A stretch of DNA of 64,000 bases from Nocardia miyunensis NBRC 108239 (GTDB lineage Bacteria > Actinomycetota > Actinomycetes > Mycobacteriales > Mycobacteriaceae): NCBI RefSeq assembly GCF_001613065.1, contig NZ_BDBQ01000048.1:1-64000 (forward strand), in the 5' to 3' direction. A program made the position numbers and the translations under genes. Under the pieces are notes generated by a model. That model searched no databases and had not been told where the DNA came from. It saw only the letters and a program-made list of their open reading frames with translations. Of this stretch, positions 37,271-46,200 are shown in pieces (the stretch's first letter is position 1; each line of letters begins with the position of its first letter).

Positions 37271-38635
37271 ATGCGCAAGTTGACGGGCCGTCGCGCAACG
37301 GTCAAAGCTTCCACCGTCGCAATCGCCTCGACCCTGCTCTTGAGTCCCCTGCTCGGTACCGCACCCGCCAGCGCCGCACCCGCTGCGGTGACGCAACTGA
37401 AAGCCGATCAGTTACCGCCGTCGCTGGTGCAGGCCATCGCGCGCGATCTGAAGATGACTCCGGCGCAGTACCTCGAGCGCGCCGCCAAGGCCCAGCAACT
37501 GCGCGACTACGCCCACCAGTTCCGGTCCGCGCACCCGGAACAGTTCGCCGGCGCCTGGATGACGCGCGACGGCAAGCCGACCATGGCCGTCACCTCGCTC
37601 GAGGCGGCCCGCACCGCGTCCTCGGCCGGATATCAGACGCGACTGGCCCCGATCTCCGCCGACAAGCTGGAGGGCTCGCTCGATCAGCTCACCCAGTGGA
37701 TCAACACCCTGCCCCGCCAGGTCTCCTCGGCGATCAACTCCGTCGCGATCGACTTCCTGAACAGCCAGTTGGTGCTCACCGTCGCCAACACACCCGCCGG
37801 ACATCTGCTGAACCTGCCGACGCTGATCGCCAATGTGAAGGTGATCCTGTCCCCCGACAACGGCGGCCCGGTCGACCATCACCCGATGGCCGGGGACACC
37901 TACATCAGCGCGCCCACCTCGCTGAACGACTCCGCGCTCAAGACCGTCGACGTGTGCTCGTTCGGTTTCAACAGCGTCGACTCGCACGGCAACGCGCTGA
38001 ATATCAGTGCGGGACACTGTGATCCGAATCTGGGCAAGGGCAACCAGCAGGCCGGGGTGTGGGTGCCCGATCCGCGCAATCTGAAGTCGAGCCCGCAGGC
38101 GGGCTCCTTCGTGAACGCCCAGCTCGGCGGTGCCAGCGGCCTGGACTACTCGGTCATCAAGCTGACCGACCGCGCGGTGCGGGCCGGGATGGACCGGCCG
38201 TCGGTGCGCGGCGCGAACGGCACCACGCTGACCGTCACGGGCACCGCGGCGCCGGTGACCGGCGCACCGGTGTGCAAATCCGGACAATCCTCCACGTTCA
38301 CCTGCGGCTTCGTCGTCGCGGACCGGGTCGAGACGCAGCTGTACACCGCGGAGGGCGAGTCCAAGACCGTGCGCGGTTTCGCCAGTTCGGCGTGCACCCT
38401 GGGCGGGGACAGCGGCGGCGCGATCGTGACCGGTACGCTTGCCCTCGGCATCACGAGCGGTTCGAACGCGGCCGACGCACCGGACTGCAAGGAAGCCAAT
38501 ATCGACCTCGCGCAGTACGGCGGCACGGCTTCGCTGGGCATTCCGATCCGGTCGATCCTCGCCGACATCGACGCCAGGTCCGGCGGCGGGCTCGGGTCGG
38601 GGATCTCGGTTCGGACCCGTCCGAATGCCGGGTGA
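37271..38635 (+). CDS. Secreted S1-family serine protease, copy 1
   Basis: 454 residues: a signal peptide (hydrophobic SIVAIASTLLLSPLL-like core, cleavage near ASAAPA), a pro-domain with alpha-lytic-type pattern (ARDLKMTPAQYLERAAKAQQ), then a chymotrypsin-fold protease. The triad is His in NISAGHCDPN, Asp in LDYSVIKL and Ser in LGGDSGGAIV. The Cys of AGHC and the cysteines in VCKSG, FTCGF and ACTL suggest disulfides. The ATG at 37271 has AAGGGA upstream. A close paralogue follows directly. Such proteases are made as inactive precursors that need the pro-domain to fold. Confidence 0.9.
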   Translation: MRKLTGRRATVKASTVAIASTLLLSPLLGTAPASAAPAAVTQLKADQLPPSLVQAIARDLKMTPAQYLERAAKAQQLRDYAHQFRSAHPEQFAGAWMTRDGKPTMAVTSLEAARTASSAGYQTRLAPISADKLEGSLDQLTQWINTLPRQVSSAINSVAIDFLNSQLVLTVANTPAGHLLNLPTLIANVKVILSPDNGGPVDHHPMAGDTYISAPTSLNDSALKTVDVCSFGFNSVDSHGNALNISAGHCDPNLGKGNQQAGVWVPDPRNLKSSPQAGSFVNAQLGGASGLDYSVIKLTDRAVRAGMDRPSVRGANGTTLTVTGTAAPVTGAPVCKSGQSSTFTCGFVVADRVETQLYTAEGESKTVRGFASSACTLGGDSGGAIVTGTLALGITSGSNAADAPDCKEANIDLAQYGGTASLGIPIRSILADIDARSGGGLGSGISVRTRPNAG

Positions 38636-38646
38636 GTCCCGAATGC

Positions 38647-38666
38647 CGGACAGTGTGTATTGTCCG
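38647..38666. repeat. Inverted repeat between the two S1 proteases
   Basis: CGGACA-N8-TGTCCG. It may be an operator for the second protease gene or a weak hairpin. GAATGCCGG occurs just before it twice in direct repeat (38623 and 38641 regions). Confidence 0.35.
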
Positions 38667-38738
38667 TGAATTTCTTCCGAACGATGTCGGCCTGCGCTGC
38701 GCGCATCCGATCAAAACACGTGATAAGTAGGCATCAGA

Positions 38739-40112
38739 GTGCGAAACCCATATAGTCGGCACATGCTCCTGCCACGCCACCTGCCCTCGCGCGCTGCCCG
38801 ACCTGGCTCGCGCAACCGTTTCCGCAATGCAGCGGTCGCCGCCTCGGCGGCGATGTTGGTTCTGGGTCCGTTGGCTACGACAGCGTCCGCGGATCCGGCC
38901 AAGGCTCCCACGCCGAATCTGCCGGTCGATCTGGCCACGGCGGTGCATCGGGATCTGAAGATCTCCCCGCAGGAATACCTGCGCCGGGCCGATCTGGCTC
39001 AGCACGTGAGCGCGTTCGCCACCACCGCGGAGCGGCAGTACCCGCGGACGTTCGCCGGAGCGTGGCTGGACGACGCCGGTAAGGCCGTGATCGCGCTGGC
39101 TCCCGGCGCCGGTCACGACGACGCCGACAAGGCCGCCACCAAGGCCGGGTACCAGGTCAAGCAGGTCGCCAAGACCGAGACCCAGCTGCGCAGCGAGAAG
39201 AACGCCTTCCAGCAGTGGCTGTCCGGACAGCCCAAGTCGGTGTCGGCGCAGGTGCGCGGCGCGGTGATCGACACCGTGAACAACGCCCTCGCGGTCCGGG
39301 TCGACAAGGCCGGAGTGCCGATGCCCGGATTCGTCGATCCGGCGCGGGTGATCGTGATGGCCGCCGCGCCGACCGGTCCGCAGCAGTCCGATGTGAGCAA
39401 GGCTTCGGCCGTCGCGGGGCAGATGCGGAACACCCAGGTCGCCGCCGGTGACGCCTACGCCTCGGTCGCGGGCAAGATGCAGCTGATCTGCTCCTCCGGT
39501 TTCAACGGCACCGACAGCCGTGGCAACGTCGTCAACATCACCGCCGGTCACTGCGACCCGAACATCCCCGCCGCCGGCACCGCGAACGCGCCGGGCATGT
39601 ACGAGGTCGCGGCGGGCGAGCACCTGGGCGCGCAGCTGGGCACCTTCCAGAAGTCGGTGCTGGGCGCGCAGGACTACTCGATCGTCACGATCAACGGCGC
39701 GGCGCGAAACCGCTTCAGCAACAACCTGGTTCGTGTTCCGGGCCGGGCGCCGCTGGCCATCACCGGCGTGGCGCAGCCGGTCATCGGCGCACCGGTCTGC
39801 AAGTCGGGTTCGCGCACCGGTTTCAGCTGCGGTGTGGTGAGCGCGGTCGACCAGGAGGTCCAGGTCGGCGATCACAACCTGGAGCACTCGTTCTCCGCGA
39901 ACATCTGCGCGCTGCCCGGTGACTCCGGCGGCCCGCTGGTCTCCGGCACGAAGGCGCTGGGCGTGTCCAGCGCATCGTCGGTGGCCGACTACCCGATCTG
40001 TGAGATCCCCAACCTGATCGGCGCCCTCACCGGCAACGCCCCCCAGCTGTTCGCCCAGCCCGTCAGCGCGATCCTGTCCGCCAACCCGGGTCTGCGTCTG
40101 CGCACCAACTGA
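38739..40112 (+). CDS. Secreted S1-family serine protease, copy 2
   Basis: 457 residues and the same plan as copy 1: a signal peptide (AAVAASAAMLVLGPLATTASA), a pro-domain (HRDLKISPQEYLRRADLAQH) and a protease domain with NITAGHCDPN, QDYSIVTING and LPGDSGGPLV. The start is either the GTG at 38739 (AAGTAGG eight bases upstream) or the ATG at 38763, which lacks a ribosome-binding site; both keep the signal peptide. The active-site motif here is the classic GDSGGPLV, while copy 1 has GDSGGAIV, so specificity may differ. A strong terminator follows. Confidence 0.9.
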   Translation: MRNPYSRHMLLPRHLPSRAARPGSRNRFRNAAVAASAAMLVLGPLATTASADPAKAPTPNLPVDLATAVHRDLKISPQEYLRRADLAQHVSAFATTAERQYPRTFAGAWLDDAGKAVIALAPGAGHDDADKAATKAGYQVKQVAKTETQLRSEKNAFQQWLSGQPKSVSAQVRGAVIDTVNNALAVRVDKAGVPMPGFVDPARVIVMAAAPTGPQQSDVSKASAVAGQMRNTQVAAGDAYASVAGKMQLICSSGFNGTDSRGNVVNITAGHCDPNIPAAGTANAPGMYEVAAGEHLGAQLGTFQKSVLGAQDYSIVTINGAARNRFSNNLVRVPGRAPLAITGVAQPVIGAPVCKSGSRTGFSCGVVSAVDQEVQVGDHNLEHSFSANICALPGDSGGPLVSGTKALGVSSASSVADYPICEIPNLIGALTGNAPQLFAQPVSAILSANPGLRLRTN

Positions 40113-40119
40113 TCCCCGC

Positions 40120-40158
40120 CGAGAGGGGCCGGCAGCACACCGCTGCCGGCCCCTCTCG
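40120..40158 (+). terminator. Terminator after the second S1 protease
   Basis: CGAGAGGGGCCGGCAG (40120-40135) and CTGCCGGCCCCTCTCG (40143-40158) form a perfect 16-base stem with a 7-base loop, followed by a short CATTTCT stretch. It begins 8 bases after the stop codon. Confidence 0.85.
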
Positions 40159-40265
40159 CATTTCTCCACACCGGCCGCAGCCCCTCCGCTTGCTCGGCCG
40201 ATTGGCAGTTCAAGGGCGGTGCCGCACGGTTACCGAGTCGGGGCAACGTCCGGCATTCTGAAGGT

Positions 40266-41108
40266 ATGTGTTTGGTGTTGACGGGCTGGCGTGCGCACCC
40301 GCAGTATCGGCTGATCGTGGCGGCCAACCGGGACGAGTTCTATACCCGGGCCACCGGATCCATGCGGTGGTGGCCCGAGGTGGACGGATTGCTGGCGGGG
40401 CGGGACCTGGGGGCCAAGGGTACGGTTCCCGGGACGTGGCTGGGATTGCTGGGCGGGACGCATCGGTTCGCGGCGGTGACGAATGTGCGCGGGCCGGGTG
40501 AGGATCGTGCCGACGTCCGCTCGCGCGGCGCCCTGCTGATGGATTTCCTGCGCGGGGAGATCGCTCCCAAGAAATTCCTCACCGCGGTGGCGGCCGCACC
40601 GGACGACTACAACGGTTACAACCTGATCGCCTCGGATCTGCAGACGCTGTGGTGGCACAGCAATCGCAGCTCACACACCCCGCTGGAACTTCCCCCGGGC
40701 TTGCACGGGCTGTCCAACGGCGCGCTGCTGGGTTCGGTGAACACGGTGCGAGACAACGCGATTCGCACCGACACCGGCGCAGCGGCGTGGCCGAAGGTGC
40801 GCGACGGACTGCGCGACCTCGGCGCGGTCATCGCGAACGACCCCGGCGATGTGGCCGGTTACCTCACCGTCCTGGCGGACCGCACCATCGCGCCCGACGC
40901 CGAATTACCTTCCACCGGACTGCCTCTCGAACGCGAACGCACGGTATCGGCGCGCTTCATCCCCAGTACCGATCACGGAACCCGATGCAGCACAGTGCTG
41001 TTGGTCCGAGAGAACGGCGAATTCACGATCACCGAACGTTCTTTCGCCACGCTCGGACGGGAGCTGGGCGAGGTGTCCTTCAGCGGACACCTCGAACTAC
41101 CGGACTGA
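40266..41108 (+). CDS. NRDE family protein (TANGO2-like)
   Basis: 280 residues. It starts MCLVLTGWRAHPQYRLIVAA followed by NRDEFYTR, the signature from which the NRDE family takes its name; Cys2 is exposed at the N-terminus as in Ntn-hydrolase-like members. WLGLLGG and TNVRGPG are further conserved blocks. TANGO2 relatives are linked to haem or lipid handling in other organisms; the bacterial role is not established. AAGG lies close before the ATG. It is convergent with the secreted-protein genes that follow, with only 6 bases between stops. Confidence 0.85.
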   Translation: MCLVLTGWRAHPQYRLIVAANRDEFYTRATGSMRWWPEVDGLLAGRDLGAKGTVPGTWLGLLGGTHRFAAVTNVRGPGEDRADVRSRGALLMDFLRGEIAPKKFLTAVAAAPDDYNGYNLIASDLQTLWWHSNRSSHTPLELPPGLHGLSNGALLGSVNTVRDNAIRTDTGAAAWPKVRDGLRDLGAVIANDPGDVAGYLTVLADRTIAPDAELPSTGLPLERERTVSARFIPSTDHGTRCSTVLLVRENGEFTITERSFATLGRELGEVSFSGHLELPD

Positions 41109-41114
41109 AACCGC

Positions 41115-41834
41115 CTAGCCCGCAGCCGGATTCGCCCATTCGGTGGTGCCGTCCTTCGCCTTGAACGTGTTCTGCAGTTCGATGAACGACTGATTCAGCT
41201 GCGGGCCGCCCGCCACGATCGTGCCCAGCACACCACCGCCGATACCGCCCAGGATCAGGCCCGGGATGCAGAGGATCAGGATGGTGACCACGCACCCGAC
41301 CACTCCACCGATCACCGCGCCGATCAGACCGCCGACCGCCACCGCCAACCCGGCCTTGGTCGCGAAATCGTTGAAGGCACGCTGATTCTCGACCGTCGAG
41401 GCGACGGACTGGGCCCGCAGCGGCTTCCCGGCGACCGTCGCGCCGATCAGCCGGGGCGCCACCGGCTTGCTCAGATCCACTCCGGCGGGGCGGACCGGGG
41501 TCAGATCCAGTTCGCGGCCGTCCGCGCGCAGCACCGGGGTGACCGGGATCCGCACCCCGGACACGCGGAAGTCCAGCGGCAGTTCGAGCGCGACGGCTCC
41601 GGTCGAATCCTTGACGTTCACGACCCGCCGAGTCCGGCCGGGTGCATCGCCGGGCTTGTCGACCAGCTGGAACGTCCCGTTCTTCAGCTTGGTGACGACC
41701 GTCTTCCCGACCTTCGTGGTCGAATAGTCGATCTGCGGCCGGGCGGGTGCAGGATCGGCGTGCGCGGTACCCAGCGCGACGGTCATCGAGCCGATGACCA
41801 TGGCCGCCGCAGCAGCACTTCTGCGGAACGTCAT
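41115..41834 (-). CDS. Secreted glycine-zipper protein, copy 1
   Basis: 239 residues: a signal peptide (MTFRRSAAAAAMVIGSMTVA, cleavage near AHADPA), a beta-rich domain (YSTTKVGKTVVTKLKNGTFQ, then ALELPLDFRVSGVRIPV), and a C-terminal glycine-zipper stretch (GGLIGAVIGGVVGCVVTI and LGGIGGGVLGTIVAGG) able to enter membranes. It resembles a family of secreted Nocardia proteins (DUF8020-like, from memory). The ATG at 41834 has GGAAGA upstream. A paralogue lies directly upstream on the same strand. Function unknown; envelope association is likely. Confidence 0.78.
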   Translation of the reverse strand: MTFRRSAAAAAMVIGSMTVALGTAHADPAPARPQIDYSTTKVGKTVVTKLKNGTFQLVDKPGDAPGRTRRVVNVKDSTGAVALELPLDFRVSGVRIPVTPVLRADGRELDLTPVRPAGVDLSKPVAPRLIGATVAGKPLRAQSVASTVENQRAFNDFATKAGLAVAVGGLIGAVIGGVVGCVVTILILCIPGLILGGIGGGVLGTIVAGGPQLNQSFIELQNTFKAKDGTTEWANPAAG

Positions 41835-41975
41835 TCGGTCTTCCAATCCTCATCAGTTTCGGGCGTGATCTTAGCCGAACCGGCCGCATCCGGCCCGGCA
41901 TCCCCGGGCGGCCGGAAATATGCGACCGGCCCGCTCTCCGGATCGGAGAACGGGCCGGGCCGGTGGAGCCGGCGA

Positions 41976-42791
41976 TTACTTCTGCGCGGATTGCGCCTTC
42001 GGGGTCGGTGTGACGCCCACCGCCTGCGCCCACTTGGTCTTACCGGCCGGCTTCTGCATCGTGTTGATCAGATCCATACCCGCCGCGACCAGGGTCGGGC
42101 CACCGGCGGCGATGGTGCCGATGACGCCGCCGAGGGTCGCGCCGACCGGAATTCCGGCGAGGCAGCCCACACCGAACAGCGGCAGACCGAAGATGCAGCC
42201 GACGACCGCGCCGATGGCCATGCCGACGAAGCTGCCGATACCGGTGGCCAGGCCGAACTTCGTCGCGAAGTCGGTCATCGCGGCGTTGTCCTCCTGCGGC
42301 GAGGCGATGTCCTTGGCCTGCGGCTTGGCCTGGGCCTTGGGCTGCGGCTCGGGCTGCGCCGAGGCGACCGACTCGGCCTTGGGCGAGACGATCGGCTGCG
42401 CGACGACGGTCTCTTTCGTGATTTTCGCCGCGGCGGGCTTCTGCGGCGTCAGCTGAAGTACCCGGCCATTCTCCTTCACGACGGGCACGACCGGAATCTG
42501 CACGCCGGAGATGCGGTAATCCACCGGCATTTCCATGGCGATTTTTCCGGCCTTGTCTTTCACATTGATAATTTGTTGCGGCTTCGCCTGCGGGGTGAGG
42601 CCGGGCTTCTGGACGACCTGGAAGGTTCCTCCCTGCAGGGTGGCCACTACCGCCTTGTCGACCAGCTTGACCGAATAGTCGATCACATCCTTGGCCGGCT
42701 TCGGGGCGGGAGCGGCATTCGCGGTACCCACAGCGGCGGTCATCGCACCGATGACCAGTGCGGCGCCCGCGGTAGCGGTGCGGAACTTCAT
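41976..42791 (-). CDS. Secreted glycine-zipper protein, copy 2
   Basis: 271 residues, a paralogue of the previous entry: a signal peptide (MKFRTATAGAALVIGAMTAA, cleavage near ANAAPA), a matching beta domain (YSVKLVDKAVVATLQGGTFQ, then PVDYRISGVQIPVVPV), a Pro/Gln/Lys linker (AQPEPQPKAQAKPQAKD) absent from copy 1, and a glycine zipper with GSFVGMAIGAVVGCIFGLPL. GGAAAC precedes the ATG at 42791. The 140-base gap to copy 1 could hold a separate promoter. The pair probably arose by tandem duplication. Confidence 0.78.
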   Translation of the reverse strand: MKFRTATAGAALVIGAMTAAVGTANAAPAPKPAKDVIDYSVKLVDKAVVATLQGGTFQVVQKPGLTPQAKPQQIINVKDKAGKIAMEMPVDYRISGVQIPVVPVVKENGRVLQLTPQKPAAAKITKETVVAQPIVSPKAESVASAQPEPQPKAQAKPQAKDIASPQEDNAAMTDFATKFGLATGIGSFVGMAIGAVVGCIFGLPLFGVGCLAGIPVGATLGGVIGTIAAGGPTLVAAGMDLINTMQKPAGKTKWAQAVGVTPTPKAQSAQK

Positions 42792-43265
42792 TCGGTTGTT
42801 TCCAATCATCATCAAGGGTCTGCCGTGCCTCTCCCTCCGCGAGAGCTCACGCATCCCTCGAGTCGCTGCCACATCGGCACAGCCGATGGGCGCGGCCTAC
42901 AGGAACCCTCCCCGAGCAGAGTGGAGATTTACACAGCAAGCAGGACCCGCTGAGCCTAATCGAATGGCCCCCCGGAAGCGACATCCATTTCCCACCAATT
43001 GGAGTAAGTGTGTCCAGCCGACGAGCGGAATTGCCGGGATTTACCGTTATAGCCATTCGCATCAGCGCAAACGCCCAGGACAGTACGTGAGCCGACTCAC
43101 ACTCGAGGGCCCACGAGCCCCGGCATGCTGGGGCGCATCAACTTGCGAGCATAGGGTAGACACGTAAGTTACCGGCGGGTAACTTACTGCCAGTTAGTAT
43201 GCGAGACAACCCTGGCGGCAACAGCCCTGCCGCCGATGCTCGTCGAACCGAAGGAAGGTCGCGAC
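42792..43265. other. 474-base divergent promoter region
   Basis: Separates the leftward glycine-zipper gene from the rightward EtfD-like gene. The right end holds two overlapping palindromes and a TAGTAT -10-like box. I see no gene in the remaining 370 bases. Confidence 0.5.
43164..43200 (+). promoter_or_regulatory. Palindromic operator and promoter of the EtfD-like gene
   Basis: GTAAGTTACC-GGCG-GGTAACTTAC (43164-43187) is a perfect 10-base inverted repeat. It overlaps a second, imperfect one, ACTTACTG-C-CAGTTAGT (43182-43198). TAGTAT (43195-43200) is a likely -10 box, 66 bases before the ATG. The layout is typical for a TetR-type repressor of fatty acid or acyl-CoA metabolism, which would suit EtfD; the regulator is not identified. 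Confidence 0.7.
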
Positions 43266-46200
43266 ATGAATGCCCTGACAGTGACGCTGGGCACGATCGG
43301 AGTGGTGTTCAGCCTGTTGGCTTGGGTGTCATTCCTGGGCGGCGTCGGCAAGATGGTCCGCGCCATCCGGCTCGGACAATCCGCACCGGACCGCTGGCGG
43401 CCGTTCCTACCCCGCCTGAAGACGATGATCGTCGAGTTCCTTGCCCATACCCGGATGGTCAAGTTCCGGACCGTCGGCTGGGCGCACTGGCTGGTGATGA
43501 TCGGCTTCCTCGCCGGGTTCATCCTGTACTTCGAGGCGTACGGGCAGACCTTCGACCCCGAGTTCCACTGGCCGGTCTTCGGCAACTGGCACATCTACCA
43601 CTTCATGGACGAGCTGCTCGGCATCGCCACCGTGGTCGGCATCCTGGTGCTGATCGTCATCCGCCAGCTCAACCACCCCCGCGTTCCCGCGCGGCTGTCC
43701 CGCTTCTCGGGTTCGGCGTTCGGCGCCGCCTACGCGATCGAGGCGATCGTGTTCATCGAGGGCCTCGGCATGGTCCTGGTGAAGGCCGGCAAGATCGCCA
43801 CCTATCACGAATCGACCGCCTGGACCGACTTCTTCACCATGCAGGTGGCCAAGCTGCTGCCCAGCAGCGTGGCGCTGGTCGCGGTGTTCGCGTTCGTCAA
43901 GATGGTGTCCGGCAGCACCTTCCTGCTGCTGGTCGGCCGCAACATCAACTGGGGTGTGGCCTGGCACCGGTTCGCGGCGTTCTTCAACATCTACTTCAAG
44001 CGTGAGGACGACGGCGGCGTCGCGCTGGGCGCGGTCAAGCCGATGACCTCGGCGGGCAAGGCCCTGCTGGACATGGAGGAGATCGACCCCGACAACGACA
44101 CCCTGGGCGTCGGCAAGGTCGAGGACTTCTCCTGGAAGGGCTGGCTGGACTTCACCACCTGCACCGAATGCGGTCGGTGCCAGTCGCAGTGCCCGGCGTG
44201 GAACACCGGTAAGCCGTTGTCGCCCAAGCTGTTGATCATGTCGCTGCGCGACCACGGGCAGGCCAAGGCGCCGTATCTGCTGGCCGGCGGCCGCAAGGAT
44301 ATGGGCGGGGACGAGATCGGCCTGGTCGATGCCGAGGGCAAGCCGAACGAGGCCGCGCTGGCGCGGATTTCGGAAGCCGCGCGGACCGAGGCCGAGCGGC
44401 CGCTGGTCGGCGGCGAGGACGTGCGGGGGATCATCGATCCCGAGGTGCTGTGGAGCTGCACCACCTGTGGCGCGTGTGTCGAGCAGTGCCCGGTGGACAT
44501 CGAGCACGTCGACCACATCATCGATATGCGCCGCTACCAGGTGCTGATCGAATCGGAGTTCCCCTCCGAGCTGGCGGGCCTGTTCAAGAATCTGGAGAAC
44601 AAGGGCAATCCCTGGGGCCAGAACGCCAAGGACCGGCTCAACTGGATCTCCGAGATGGACTTCGACATTCCGGTCTTCGGCAAGGATGCCGACAGCTTCG
44701 ACGGTTACGAATACCTGTTCTGGGTGGGCTGCGCCGGTGCGTACGAGGACCGCGCGAAGAAGACCACCAAGGCGGTCGCCGAACTGCTGGCCACCGCGGG
44801 CGTGAAGTTCATGGTGCTCGGTCAGGAGGAGACCTGCACCGGTGATTCGGCGCGGCGCGCGGGTAACGAATTCCTGTTCCAGCAGTTGGCGATGCAGAAC
44901 ATCGAGACGTTCAACTCGGTGTTCGAGGGCGTCGAGCGGTCCAAGCGCAAGATCGTCGTCACCTGTGCGCACTGCTTCAACGCGCTCAACAACGAATACC
45001 CGCAGGTGGGCGGCGAATACGAGGTCGTGCACCACACTCAGCTGCTCAACCGCCTGGTGCGCGGCAAGCAGCTGGTGCAGGTGAAGCCGGTGTCGGAGAA
45101 GGTCACCTACCACGACCCCTGCTACCTGGGCCGCCACAACAAGATCTACAACGCGCCGCGCGAGCTGATGGGCGCTTCGGGCGCGACGGTGACCGAAATG
45201 CCCCGGCACGGCGAACGTTCCATGTGCTGTGGCGCCGGTGGCGCGCGCATGTGGATGGAGGAACAGCTCGGCAAGCGCATCAACCTGGACCGGGTGGACG
45301 AGGCCCTGTCGACGCTGGACGGCGGCAACTCCCCGTCGATGATCGCCACCGGCTGCCCGTTCTGCCGCGTGATGCTCACCGATGGCGTTACCGCGCGCAA
45401 GGATTCGGGCGAGGTCGGCCAGGGCGTCGAGGTGGTCGACGTGGCGCAGCTGATGTTGCAGTCCATCGATCGGGTCGAACCGGCGACGCTGTCGGAGAAC
45501 CTGCGGGTGATCCAGGAGCCGAAGGCCGCACCCGAGCCCGAGCCGGAGCCCGCCGCACCTGTCGCCGAGGCCGCGCCGGCCGCCGAACCCGCGGCCGCCT
45601 CGCAGGCGAAACCCGCTGCGGCCAAGGGGCTCGCGATGAAGGGCGGCGGCAAGGCGCCCGGCGGCGGACTGTCCATGAAGGGCGCGGCCAAGGCCCCCGG
45701 CGCGAAGGCCGCACCGGCTCCGGCGGATTCGGCCGAGACCCCGGCGGCTCCCGCACCCGCCAAGGGCCTGTCCATGAAGGGCGCGGCGAAAGCGCCCGGC
45801 GGCAAGGGACTCGCGATGAAGGGCGCGGCGAAAGCCCCCGGGGCCAAGGCGACTCCCGCTCCGGCCGAGACCGCGTCCGCCGAGTCGGCCGCGCAAGCCC
45901 CCGCCGCACCCGAGGCCAAGCCCGGCGGCCTGTCGATGAAGGGCGCCGCCAAGGCCCCCGGCGGCAAGGGCCTGGCCATGAAGGGCGGTATCAAGGCTCC
46001 CGGCGCGAAGACCGCCGGAAGCGACTCCAGCGCAAGCGAATCCGCTCCGGCCGCCGAGCCGGATACGGCTACCGCCCAATCCGCCTCCGCCGCAACCGAA
46101 TCGGCACCGGCCTCGGAGTCCAAGCCAACGGTCGCCGCGAAGGGCCTGGCGATGAAGTCCGGATTCAAACGTCCCGGACCGAAGGCTCCGGGCACAGCGG

